This document shows positions 19,136 to 29,262 of a DNA stretch of 64,000 nt, piece after piece. The stretch covers positions 1 through 64,000 of the forward strand of contig JADKAE010000011.1 in NCBI GenBank assembly GCA_016715405.1, read 5' to 3'. The stretch's first letter is position 1. Every line of letters begins with the position of its first letter. The position numbers and the translations under genes were made by a program. The stretch comes from Saprospiraceae bacterium. Its GTDB lineage: Bacteria > Bacteroidota > Bacteroidia > Chitinophagales > Saprospiraceae. A model generated the notes under the pieces. It was not told the DNA's origin and made no database searches. It worked only from the letters and a program-made list of their open reading frames with translations.

Positions 19136-20011
19136 ATGGCTACAACAGCTACCGCTATGGAGCATGATGTTCACGACGATCAGGGCAATTCCTGGTCGGG
19201 TGGTAAGGCGCCTTTTAGGGTGAGCTATGGCAAACTGATGATGTGGTACTTCCTCTTGTCAGATGCATTCACTTTTGCAGGATTCCTGATCTCTTACGGC
19301 GCTTTGCGCTTTAGCAGTGCTACCTGGCCCGTGCCCGATTTTGTCTTTTCGACGGCGCCGTTTGGCATTCACCATGCTCCGTTGATCTTTGTGACCATCA
19401 TGTCATTTTTGTTGATCATAAGTTCGGTGACCATGGTGCGCGCCGTACAGGAAGGCCATCGCGAAAACAAACGCGGCGTGGTATTCTGGATGTTGCTGAC
19501 CATCTTTGGCGGCCTCGGCTTCTTGAGCTGCCAAGCCTGGGAGTGGAACAACCTCATCGGTACCGAGCACATGACGGTGACTACCAACCCCTTCGGTTCG
19601 CATACGATACACGGCGAATATCTCGACAACAAGGATGGCGAGCCATACAAGGAAGGAGAGAAGCGCGAAACTTTCAAAGACGGCGATTCATATCTTATCC
19701 ACAAGCACCACGACGAAGAAACCGGCCACAGTGAGTGGATCCAGCGTCGTTATGTAACGGAAGATGGTACGATGGGCAAACAGGAATTTGGCCCCAAAGC
19801 CTTTGGCGCCTTGTTCTTCTTCATTACAGGGTTTCACGGCTTTCACGTACTATCGGGGGTGGCATTCCTGCTTATCATTATGCTCAATGCTGCCAGCGGG
19901 CTATACGTGGCCAGGAAAAACGGATACGAAATGGTAGAGAAAATCGGCCTTTACTGGCACTTTGTGGACCTCGTCTGGGTTTTCGTATTCCTCGTATTTT
20001 ATCTGCTTTAA
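19136..20011 (+). CDS. coxC: Cytochrome c oxidase subunit III (second copy)
   Basis: This subunit III copy (291 residues) has helices around LMMWYFLLSDAFTFAGFLISYG, PLIFVTIMSFLLIISSVTMV and VVFWMLLTIFGGLGFLSCQAWEW. The C-terminal part shows GFHGFHVLSG and YWHFVDLVWVFVFLVFYL. Between the fourth and fifth helices is a hydrophilic insert of about 65 residues (about 140-205) with repeated Gly-Glu-Tyr and Lys-Asp-Gly motifs that faces the aqueous side. The reading frame is intact. Confidence 0.9.
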   Translation: MATTATAMEHDVHDDQGNSWSGGKAPFRVSYGKLMMWYFLLSDAFTFAGFLISYGALRFSSATWPVPDFVFSTAPFGIHHAPLIFVTIMSFLLIISSVTMVRAVQEGHRENKRGVVFWMLLTIFGGLGFLSCQAWEWNNLIGTEHMTVTTNPFGSHTIHGEYLDNKDGEPYKEGEKRETFKDGDSYLIHKHHDEETGHSEWIQRRYVTEDGTMGKQEFGPKAFGALFFFITGFHGFHVLSGVAFLLIIMLNAASGLYVARKNGYEMVEKIGLYWHFVDLVWVFVFLVFYLL

Positions 20012-20043
20012 TTCATTGATCTCAATCGAAAAAACATATAGCG

Positions 20044-20475
20044 ATGGAACACCTCAGCTATGAAGCAAGTATCAAACGCGTGTATTACGGCTTAAAGCTC
20101 CTTGCATTCGTCACGGTCGTTGAAGTACTCATTTCACTGTTTGGCAAAGGCCACCTGGGCTGGCACGAAGTGAAAGAATACAAATTCGTTTTGTACGCAG
20201 TAGGTATTATTATTGCCGTGCTGTCTTTGTACAAGGCCTATTTTATTATTTACGAGTTCATGCACATGCGTTACGAAGTGAAGGGATTGGCCATGAGCGT
20301 GCTGTTACCTACGGCTTTACTTATCTGGGCGATCATCGCCTTTTTTCAGGAAGGCAATTCGTGGAAAAACCGCCGCGAACAGATCAAGGAGAAAAACGAG
20401 GCGGCGCCCAAAGAGTCGGCACAACCTACCGGCTATATTGGCGACGATGTTTATCAACCGGATTGGAAGGGATAA
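20044..20475 (+). CDS. Cytochrome c oxidase subunit IV-like protein
   Basis: A 143-residue protein with three predicted helices (LLAFVTVVEVLISLFG, FVLYAVGIIIAVLSLYKAYF, GLAMSVLLPTALLIWAIIAFF). The pattern and the place directly after subunit III fit the prokaryotic subunit IV (COX4_pro) family. KAYFIIYEFMHMRYE is the most conserved stretch. The charged C-terminal tail is likely cytoplasmic. A strong terminator follows. Confidence 0.85.
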   Translation: MEHLSYEASIKRVYYGLKLLAFVTVVEVLISLFGKGHLGWHEVKEYKFVLYAVGIIIAVLSLYKAYFIIYEFMHMRYEVKGLAMSVLLPTALLIWAIIAFFQEGNSWKNRREQIKEKNEAAPKESAQPTGYIGDDVYQPDWKG

Positions 20476-20490
20476 TTTTATTGAGAAAGA

Positions 20491-20536
20491 AAAAAAAAGC
20501 GCCTTTCGGGAAAAATCCCGGGAGGCGCTTTTTTTG
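20491..20536 (+). terminator. Rho-independent terminator of the act/cox cluster
   Basis: AAAAAAAAGCGCC and GGCGCTTTTTTT form the stem, with an inner TCGGG/CCCGGGA pairing and a T-run after it. It lies 16 bp after the subunit IV stop. A-rich and T-rich flanks make it potentially bidirectional. Confidence 0.9.
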
Positions 20537-20621
20537 TGAACTGTGAACAGTGAACAGTGAACTGAACGGTGAATAGAGCGCAATCCCTGATCAGTTCACA
20601 GTTCACTGTTCACTGTTCACA
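20537..20621. repeat. GTGAACA heptamer array with complementary arm
   Basis: GTGAACA/GTGAACT units run from about 20536 to 20572. A loop of about 25 bases follows, then the reverse-complementary GTTCACT/GTTCACA units to 20620. The two arms can pair over roughly 20 bp. Confidence 0.8.
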
Positions 20622-20701
20622 TTTTATGACTTTCCGCTGATACTTATTTGCTAACCTTTCCTCATCTTTCGTGTTCATTTCTCGATAAATACAACTCCAA
20701 T

Positions 20702-21340
20702 ATGAGCGCACCAAATAAGCGTACCATTGTCCAGCTGCTGGCGCTTTTTTTGTTGCTGGCAGCCTTGCCGGCAGGATCGTGGTATTACCTCAAGTCGGGA
20801 TTGGATTATCACCGCAAGGCCATGGCTGAACTGAAAGACCTGGGTGTTATGCCTATGCCGCAAGCTATTCTTTCTGCTGCGGGTGCGGCGCTGCCTGCCG
20901 ACAGCCTCAAAAACAGGCTGGCTATCACCGGATTCGTCTCTTTATCAGACGAGGCCGCGCTTGATCTATACGGGGATAATTTATCCAAATTGCACGAGCA
21001 ATTCGACGAACGCAAAGACGTGATCTTTATTACCTATGCGGAAGGGGACTCGGCATCCCTGACAACTTTTGTCGACAAACATCAGTTACTGGATAACACG
21101 CAGTGCTATTTTTTTGTAGCGGATGCACAGCAAATACAACAGGCCAAAGCGGCTTACCACTTGCCGGCTGAGAACCCCGGCCTATGGTGGATAACCCTTA
21201 CTGATACCAACCTTAAGCTGCGGCGCTTCTACGAAGCAGACAAACAGGCCGAAGTAAAACGCCTGGTAGAGCATATCGCCTTATTGGCGCCGAGAATTAA
21301 GGAAAGAGATTTGTTGTACAAAAGAGAACGCGAAAAATGA
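20702..21340 (+). CDS. Sco-like thioredoxin-fold protein lacking the copper-binding cysteines
   Basis: Membrane-anchored protein of 212 residues with one N-terminal helix (LLALFLLLAALPAGSWYYL). The position in the cox cluster and the predicted thioredoxin-like order (ITGFVSLSDEA, DVIFITYAEGD, LDNTQCYFFVAD, PGLWWITLTD, LRRFYEAD) suggest the SCO1/SenC family of oxidase copper chaperones. The CxxxC motif is absent: the only Cys is the lone one in NTQCYFF. It therefore cannot bind copper the usual way, and another role such as a structural assembly factor is possible. ATG 20702 is the first credible start. The last bases overlap the next gene. Confidence 0.6.
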   Translation: MSAPNKRTIVQLLALFLLLAALPAGSWYYLKSGLDYHRKAMAELKDLGVMPMPQAILSAAGAALPADSLKNRLAITGFVSLSDEAALDLYGDNLSKLHEQFDERKDVIFITYAEGDSASLTTFVDKHQLLDNTQCYFFVADAQQIQQAKAAYHLPAENPGLWWITLTDTNLKLRRFYEADKQAEVKRLVEHIALLAPRIKERDLLYKREREK

Positions 21341-21915
21341 GCCAACCCAACTTGACGCTTGCAAAAAAACTGCACACGCTAACCTGGATTATTACGGTTG
21401 TCGTGTTGTTGCTGGTAGGATTAATGCGCAGGGTGAAAATTCCGCTGCCGGAAGGCTGGGATTTTAGCTTTCTGCCCGGCATTCATGCGCTGTTGAATAC
21501 CGGCGCTGCCCTGGCACTACTGGCGGCTTTTTATTTTATTAAAAACAAAAAACAAGACCTGCACCGGAAAGCGATATACGTAGCAATGGGTTTGTCGGTG
21601 CTCTTCTTACTGTCGTATGTCACATATCATTTCACTACACCTGAAACGATCTACGGCGATTTGGACCACAACGGCGTACTCAGCGATGCCGAACGTTTGG
21701 CAGCCGGCAGCAGCCGCTCCATTTATATGGCCATTTTGCTGAGCCATATTGTCCTGGCGGGCGTATCGCTTCCTCTCGTATTACTCACGTTTACCCGCGC
21801 ATACACCAACCAGTTTGACCGCCACAAGCGCATGGCCAGGTGGGTATATTGGCTTTGGCTGTATGTGGCCGTCACCGGCCCGGTGTGTTATTTGATGTTG
21901 AAGCCGTATTATTAA
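21337..21915 (+). CDS. DUF420-family membrane protein with an EF-hand-like loop
   Basis: DUF420 proteins are small membrane proteins usually found beside oxidase genes and thought to help oxidase assembly. Four to five helices can be read: ITVVVLLLVGLM, FLPGIHALLNTGAALALLAAFYFI, VAMGLSVLFLLSYVTYHFTT, YMAILLSHIVLAGVSLPLVLLTF and WLWLYVAVTGPVCYLML. Conserved His residues occur in IHALLN, TYHFTT and LLSHIVLA. Between the third and fourth helices is DLDHNGVLSDAE, which fits a canonical EF-hand calcium loop (ligands at positions 1, 3, 5, 9 and 12). The start overlaps the upstream stop (ATGA), so the two are probably translated together. Confidence 0.82.
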   Translation: MSQPNLTLAKKLHTLTWIITVVVLLLVGLMRRVKIPLPEGWDFSFLPGIHALLNTGAALALLAAFYFIKNKKQDLHRKAIYVAMGLSVLFLLSYVTYHFTTPETIYGDLDHNGVLSDAERLAAGSSRSIYMAILLSHIVLAGVSLPLVLLTFTRAYTNQFDRHKRMARWVYWLWLYVAVTGPVCYLMLKPYY

Positions 21916-22106
21916 TGTGCTGATGAGTTAATGTGCTGATGTGCTGATGTGCTGATGTGCTGATGTGCTGATGTGCTGATGTGCTGATGTGCTGATGTGC
22001 TGATGTGCTGATGTGCTGATGTGCTGATGTGCTGATGTATTATTATTTGATTGTCAAATATAATGATTATCAGCAAATTAGCAAATCAGCACATCAGCAA
22101 ATTAAT
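21914..22106. repeat. GTGCTGAT octamer array with complementary arm between convergent genes
   Basis: About 14 copies of GTGCTGAT run from about 21916 to 22038. A short AT-rich spacer follows, then a shorter reverse-complementary arm (ATCAGCA units) at about 22068-22102. CAAATATA at 22055-22062 is a TAnnTTTG match on the minus strand. The array lies between the ends of a plus-strand and a minus-strand gene, where a transcript could fold back from either side. There are no unique spacers, so it is not a CRISPR array. Confidence 0.9.
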
Positions 22107-25100
22107 TTAATTCACCAACGTCACATCTCCTTTTAGCAAGACAGTCGTGCCGTCGATTAATTCCACTTCCGTCCAGTAGACAAACACGGCGGGGTTCATC
22201 ATTTGGCCGCGGTGCAGGCCGTCCCATCCGTATTGGGGGTCGTTTGGAGGGAAGTCGTATACTTCGTACATCAATTCGCCCCAGCGGTTGAAGATCATCA
22301 GTGAATTGACTTTCTTCACGGCATTGGGTTTGGCATAGACTACAAAGCGGTCGTTGAAGCCGTCGTTGTTATAGGGTGAGAAGGCATTGGGTACATAGAT
22401 GGCCGGCTCGCGGTCCACCACCACCATAATGCGATCCACATCGGGGCAACCATTGATATTCGTAATGCGCAGCGTGTAGGTAGTCGTCTGCGTGGGTGTG
22501 GCCAGCGGTGTGAGGCAATCCGTGCAGCTCAGTCCTTCTGCCGGCGACCATTGAATCGACCCGATTTCCTCCAGCGGAATATTCACCAGGGCATTGATCT
22601 GGTAGGAGTCGCCCAACCTGATCCTGACCTGTGCCTCTACTTCTACGTCTATCTCTACGGGTTCGGGAATGGAGATAAACTCGCCGTATTCGCAGCCGTT
22701 GGCATCTTGCACCACCACGGTATAATTACCCGGTTCTACCCTGGGATAGAAACTATTGGAAGTGAAGGTATTGCCGCCGTCGATAGAGTAGAGGTAAGGC
22801 CCATAGCCGCCTTCTACCTCGAGGATTCGCAACACCGCAAAATCGCCGAAGCAGAATGGGTTTTGGGCCTGGATTTCCGCTTCGCTGGGCACTTGCTCGA
22901 TGACGGTGGTGAAGTCTTGCGAAGTACAACCGTTCTGCAGGTTTGTCACTAACAGGGTATACGTACCGGGTTGGTTCACCACCGGGTTAAGCGTGGTACT
23001 GCCTTGCAGGATGGGGTGGCTGCCCGTCCAGCTGTAGGCATACAAATTGCCCACCGAAGAACCTGCTCCGTTGAGGGTGAGTTGGGTAGTCACGCAAGTG
23101 AGTGTACCCGGAATTCCTGCATCGGCAGCGGGAGGCGCGATATCCTGTGTGATGGTTACCTGGTCGTCATTTACGCAGCCGTTTGCGGTATTTGTGGCGG
23201 TAAGATAATACGTGCCTGGCTGAGATACCTGCAAAGACAGCACGTTGGGCGCTGTGAGAGTATTGCCGGCGGCATCCTGCCAGACGTAGTTGTAGGGCGA
23301 TGTAGTCTCATCGGTGCTAGCCACAATATTTACACTGGTAGCTGCGCAGGTAAGCGGGCCTGGATTCGACAGGGCTACTTGCGGCGGCGCTACGTTTTGC
23401 GTAATTAAAACCTCGTCATCCGATTGGCAGCCGTTTATGGTATTCGTTACCAAAAGCTGATAAGCTCCCGGCGAGGTGATCAGCGGAGCCAGGGTGTTAA
23501 TTCCGCCGGCAATGGCGCCGTTGGAGGTAGACCACAGATAAGAGAAGTCACTACCCGTGCTACTGCCTGTCCCGCTAAGCGACATATTGGGCTGGTAGCA
23601 GTTCAATACGGCGCTTTGCCCGGCTTCTGCAACCGGATGGAGCGTGTCGATCGCAACAGCAGCAGAAGTGATGGTCGTACAGCCGTTGCCCAAATTGGTG
23701 ACCAGGAGCTGGTAGTTGCCTGCAGCATTGACAACCGGGTTTAGCGTAGTGAAGCCGGAAAGGATATTGCCGTTGTTGGTTGACCAGGTGTATGCCAATG
23801 GGTGGTTTCCGTTGGCGCTGGCTTGTAACGTGCGGGTCGGATCCTTGCAGGTAACCACGGGAGGCGTAGCGATAGCAACCACGGGCGGAGCAATATCTTG
23901 TGATATACTCACCCAGGCCGTATCGCGGCAGAAGCTGATTTCGTGGAGCACCTCCAATTGATAAAGGCCGGGCTCGTCAATGGCCGGCAAAAGGGTATTA
24001 TCCCCGCTGACGATATGGCCGTTGGCGGTTGACCAGGCGTACGTGTAAATACCGCACTGGGAAGACCTTGTACCTAAAAGCGTCAGTACCGTATCGGTGC
24101 AGGTGAGCGTTTGTTCTATACCGGCATCGGCCAGGGGATAGGTATAGTCAGTCGTCACCATTACAGTATCCCGGGAGCTACAGCCGCTTTGGGTATTAGT
24201 GATGAGTAATTCAAAAATACCTGCCTGGCTGACGGTTGGCGCCGGGCTGCCTGCAGGCAACAGGGCCGTACCCTGTAGCGTATTCCAACTCAGGGAATAA
24301 CCTGCGCCGGTGCTGGAGCCGGAAGTCGCCAGTGTCACGGAGTTAACTGCGCAGTTGAGCAAGCCGTCGGGGCCTGCGGTGGCCTGCGGAAAGACCTGGT
24401 TGGAGCTGATCAACACCGCGTCGTCGCTCTCGCAGCCGTTTTGGATGTTGGTAACGTAAAGCGCATACGTGCCGGGTTGGGTAACCGCAAGTATCGGCGG
24501 ATTGTTGCCAAAGGCCTGGTTGATGCCCGGACCTACCCACTGGTAGTGGTAAGCAGATCCCTGGCTCGATCCCGTACCTGTAAGTGTAAAGGTGGGCGTG
24601 TTGCACGTGAGCTCAAACGGCGAGCCGGCTTCTGCGACGGGATAAGCGATATCCTGATCGATAGTAATCAAAGCCGTATCGCGGCATTGGCTGAGCGTAT
24701 GGGCTATCACCAGTTGGTATGTGCCGGGCTGGTCTACCTGAGGGCTAAGTCCGGCAAAACCCGATACGATGTGGCCGTCCTGTGTTGTCCACAAATAGCT
24801 GTACTCCGAACCCTGCGACGATGCCTGAGCATTTATCGTGAAGGTGGTAAGGTCACAGGTAAGCGTGCCGGGAGCACCTGCATTTGCGGTAGGCGTAGCG
24901 AAGTTTTCGGCGATAGTAACCGTATCGCGTATCAGGCAACCGTTTTGCGGGTTAGTGACTACCAGCGCGTATTGGCCGCCCTGGGCGATCACCGGTGTAA
25001 GCGTATTGGGCGACACAAAAGCGGGATTGCCTATTTGTTCCCAATAAAAATCGAACAAAGCAGGGCTGTTCACCTGTGCTTGCAGCGACAGGCTGTTTGC

Positions 25101-28100
25101 CGCGCAATTGAGCGTAGCATTGGGGCCCGCGGTAGCGTTTGGCGTTGACTGGTCGGCGAGAATCGTTACGCTGTCGTTGGTACTGCACCCGTTGACCGTG
25201 TTTTTCACGGTGAGCACATAGGTGCCGGGGGTGCTCACAATAGGCGTTAGCGTGCCTGCGCCGCTATCGATAAGGCCATCGGCTGTTTGCCAGGTAATCT
25301 CGTAGGGCGAACCGCTATTGGAAGCGCCGGCATCGATCGTATATTCGGGAACTAAGCAGGTGAGCGTAGTGGCCGGCCCTGCTTCTGCTACCGGCACGGC
25401 GATATCCTGATCAACAACTGCAGTAACCGTAGAAATACAGCTATTGATCTGGTTGGTGATTGTAAGTATATAAGTGCCGGGAGCGGTGACAGTGGGTTGC
25501 AGGCTATTTCCGTTTTGGATAGGATTGCCCTCCACACTTGACCAGGAAATATTGAAATCCGGCCCTGAATCAGAATTCGTTGCATCGATACTGATAGCGG
25601 TTGTCTCGCACGTAAGAATATCAGCTACCGAGGCTGCTACATTGGGTGCGTTGCTATTGGCCAATACCTGCACGCTGTCGATACTTACGCATCCATTGAC
25701 CACATTTTCAACCATAAGGTAATACCAACCCTGTTCATTGACAATCGGGTTGAGCGATAATTCGCCGCTGTTGATACCGTTGCCGGTAGTAGTCCATTGG
25801 TACGCAAAATTTCCACCGGTGCTGGAATTGGCGCCATTGAGTGTAGCACTGGAAGACTGGCAATTGAGTTCAATGGGCAGGCCTGCATCAGCTACGGGGT
25901 AAGTTTGATTTTGCAGCACCAATACGTTATTTGAGGCCTGACAGCCATTAAGCGTATTGAGTATTTGAAGGGCATACGTACCCCCTTCATCCACGGTAAT
26001 CACTTGGGTGCCATTGCCGCTCACAATATGTCCATCGCTGGTGGACCAGGTATATTCGAATTGCGGGCCGCTACTGGAGGCGCCGGCGTTGAGTTGAATT
26101 TCCGTATCATCGCAAGTTACATCGCTGGGTGGGCTTAGCAGAACCGTCGGAGGATTCACATTCTGCGGAACCGCAACCGTTTGCGTGCTGGTACAGCCGT
26201 TCGTAGTATTGGTCACCACCAGGGTATAATTGCCGCCTGAACCGGCTTGTGCTACCGGTGCATCATTTCCACTCAGGATATTGCCGCCTTGGGTAGTCCA
26301 TGCATATGAAAAGCCTGGTCCGCTTGCGCTGGCGCTACCATCGACTGCCACATTTTGCACGGTGCAGGTAATCGTATCGGGGTCGGCGATAGCGATGGGC
26401 GGCGGGATCACGTCTTGCACGACGCTTACTGTGGCGGTATCCTTACAACCGTTGTTGGTATTGGTGATTACCAGCGAATAGTCGCCCGCGGCATTTACCG
26501 TGATTTGCGGCTGGGTAGGACCGGTAATGCTGACGCCAGGAGGGGCGACCCACTGGTAGGCATGTGGTGCGCCGGTGCTTGAACCCGTACTATTGAGCGT
26601 GGTAGAAAACGTATTACAATCGAGCACGTCATTTACGGAAGCTACTGCTGTTGGATAAGCCACATTATTAGGTATCGTAGCGCTGAGTTGCTTAGTACAT
26701 CCATTGGCATCTGTCACTGTGAGCAGATACAAGCCGCTTGACGCCACCAAAGAGGCGTTGGTGCTGTTATCGCTCCACAAATACGTATAACCAGGCGTAC
26801 CTCCGCTTACGTTTATATTGACTGCGCCGTTGCCGGCATTATTGCAATCGACGGCCTGGATATTGCCCACCGTAGCGTTGAGCACGGGGGGTTGGGTGAG
26901 AGTATAAATGCCATTCACCTCGCAGCCCACGTCATCCGTAACGGTAACGCGATAGGTACCCGGACCGAGGTTGATGACATCCTCGACATCGGGCAGCGAA
27001 CCGTTCCAGTTGTACGTATAGGGCGCATCGCCTCCGCTTGGCGTAATATCGATAGCGCCGTTGGCGGCGCCGGTGCAGGTAATAGGCGTAACCTCCGAAT
27101 CGAGCAATACTTCCGAAATCCCCACCGTACCCGTTCCGCTTGCCTGTCCGGGGCATCCGTTGGCCGAGACCGAAATGAGTTGGACCGTACCCGGCAAATT
27201 GACAGGAAGTTCGAAGGGATTGGCATAAATTCCGTTGATAGTTTGTTGAGAGCCTCCCACACTATAGGTAATATCAAATGGGCCGAAGCCGGTAAATTCG
27301 ACATCGAGCAAGGCATTAAAATTGCCCTGGCATATCGTGCCGGTCCCACTCAATGCTGCGGTTGGAGAAGAGGCGAAAAGGCCAAAATTGGCCGTTGCCG
27401 ACTGCCCGCAATTATCGCTCACCTGTACCGAATAAAATGAGGCGCCTGCAGGCGGGGTAAGCGTCATAGTAGGCGAAGTACCTCCCGTGCTCCACTGGTA
27501 CGTATAAGCCGGCAAGCCGCCGGTTACGGTAGGCGTTATCGTAGTCGGTGTGGTAGAACAAACAAATACGTCGGGGGCGCTTATCGACAAGGGCGGCGGG
27601 TCGTGAATCTGTATTTGCACCATACTTGAGGTACAGGAACAGGGGTTTTGTAATTCGATAATAATAGCCTCGATTCCTTCTATGATTAGGTCGTCAAAAA
27701 CCTGTATCGGAATCGTCACGCTGGCCTGTCCGGCGGGAATAATGACTGTGGTAGGAAATGGCGCATAGTCCAATCCCGAAGTGGCCGTACTGCTGCCGGA
27801 GATAGTAAAAGTAACGGGGAAGGGTTGGCCCAGGTCGCCCTGGCGGAAAAAAGTAAAAGAGCCGTTGCCACAACCTTCATACGCGGCCGTAGCGCTTGGG
27901 CCCAGGCCGCTGATATTGGCAGAGGCGGAAAGGGTAGAGCCTGCGCTAAAGCTGTTTTCTTTGAGGAAAACCGCCGAATCGTAGATAGCGTCGCCACGGT
28001 CGGCAATGACCAGTTTAATTTTATATTGTTGGCAGGGAATAACCGTAGCGGTGGCCAACAGCGGCACCGTGAAACCGTCAAATTGGGTGTTAGGCACGGA

Positions 28101-29108
28101 AAAAGCCTCTCCCGTATTACAACCCGCACTTTGGCCCGGCGGGTTGTTGTCATGGTAGAAAGGCTGGTTTATAGTGTGGTTAATATTATTAATAGATACC
28201 GGCGAGCCGTCGGGCAAAGACGCAATATTGATAGCGCCGCCGGAGAAAGGGCCGTTGATACCCGGACCGCTGAGAAAGAAGCCGAACACGTCATTAAACT
28301 GGGTATTGGCGTATTCGCAGTATTCTTCCGAAGCGAAAGCAGAGGCAAATGTCACGGAATTCACGGTAGGCCGGAAAAAATTCGAGTTTGGCGAGGTCGT
28401 ACAGCGAGCCGCCGGCGATCTGATTCAGGTCGGGGTCGCTGCTGCCGCCGCCATAGCCGGTTGAACGGCTGGGCGAGTTGTTGGGACCCGCGCAATCCAA
28501 TACATTGCCGGTAGACAAAATAATACCTTGGCCGATACCAATAGAAGAAGCGCCATTATTAAATGTGCCGATCTGGCCCGGCGCCCCGGCCGCTACTGCG
28601 CCGGAGATGTCGAAACAGCCCCCCCCGATAAATACCTGCTGGATGAGGTACAAGGCATTGCCATTGACTTGCGCCATGATGCCCATCATTTTTTCGTCGG
28701 CTTCCATGTTGGGCAGGGAGCAATCTTCGCACTGCAAACTTAGCACAGCGCCTTCGTTGCCGCTGGAAGGGCATTGGCGTTGTAGCCATAGCGACATACA
28801 CGAGGCGTCGGCAACAAACAGCAGTTCGTTGGCGCTCTCTTTCTGTTTGCCTGATCCGTTTTTAGATATGATATTCCAGCCACAGCCCGTGTTCAAATAT
28901 TCGGAAATCAGTAGACGATAAGTTCTGCCGACTTCCAGGTTGCACAAGTCGTAACGCTGCACATCCCCCGTCCACTGTTGCAGGGGGTATCGGTGTTGGG
29001 GGCCCTCCACCATGATCGTTTCCACTCTGGGGGCGTTTTGGTTGGCCATAACGTATGGTGGAAAAAGCAGCCTAACAAAATAAGGAGAAAGTGTAATTGT
29101 TGCTTCAT
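22107..29108 (-). CDS. Giant T9SS-exported adhesin-like protein with about 15 Ig/PKD-like repeats (frameshifted)
   Basis: From the N-terminus: a signal peptide (MKQQLHFLLILLGCFF) starting at 29108; a choice-of-anchor L-like domain (about 28650-28100; VFIGGGCFDIS, GIILSTG, FASEEYCEYAN); a Calx-beta-like domain (about 27900-27600); two SprB-type repeats (from about 27085; ANGAIDITPSGG, GCEVNG). Fifteen repeats of about 85 residues follow (about 26640-22920), each with a L/T-x-C strand, an xYxWTT/S core and a TNxxNGC end. The last domain (about 22400-22107) is the gliding-associated C-terminal (CHU_C/type B) sorting domain: YVPNAFSPYNNDGFND, FNRWGELMYE, GWDG. Export is by T9SS and attachment to the surface is expected. 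Indels near 29050 and 28373 (T-run) split the N-terminus into three frames. It may act in adhesion or gliding; the ligand is unknown. Confidence 0.85.
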
Positions 29109-29190
29109 CGAGTGATTTCAGATTGGATGTATGCACGGGTTGCGTGTACCAGTATATGGAGCAATAAATTTAACACTATTTTTTTATTAA

Positions 29191-29235
29191 AAAAAAGAAG
29201 TTGGCCCGAATTGATCATCGAACCAACTTCTTTTT
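29191..29235 (-). terminator. Terminator downstream of the second giant protein
   Basis: AAAAAAGAAGTTGG pairs with CCAACTTCTTTTT across an 18-base loop. It lies 28 bp past the minus-strand stop at 29263 and separates that gene from the next one. The A/T flanks would also let it work on the plus strand. Confidence 0.85.
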
Positions 29236-29262
29236 GTGCTAACAATATATCGCAAACTAAAT

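Noticed and set aside
21914..22038. Regular short direct repeats that might be taken for a CRISPR array
   Set aside because: Units are 8 bp and directly adjacent with no unique spacers, and no cas genes are nearby.
22551..28921. Many plus-strand open frames opposite the first giant surface protein, and similar ones to 38251
   Set aside because: They mirror the repeat pattern of the minus-strand gene, have no recognisable domains and no promoters of their own.
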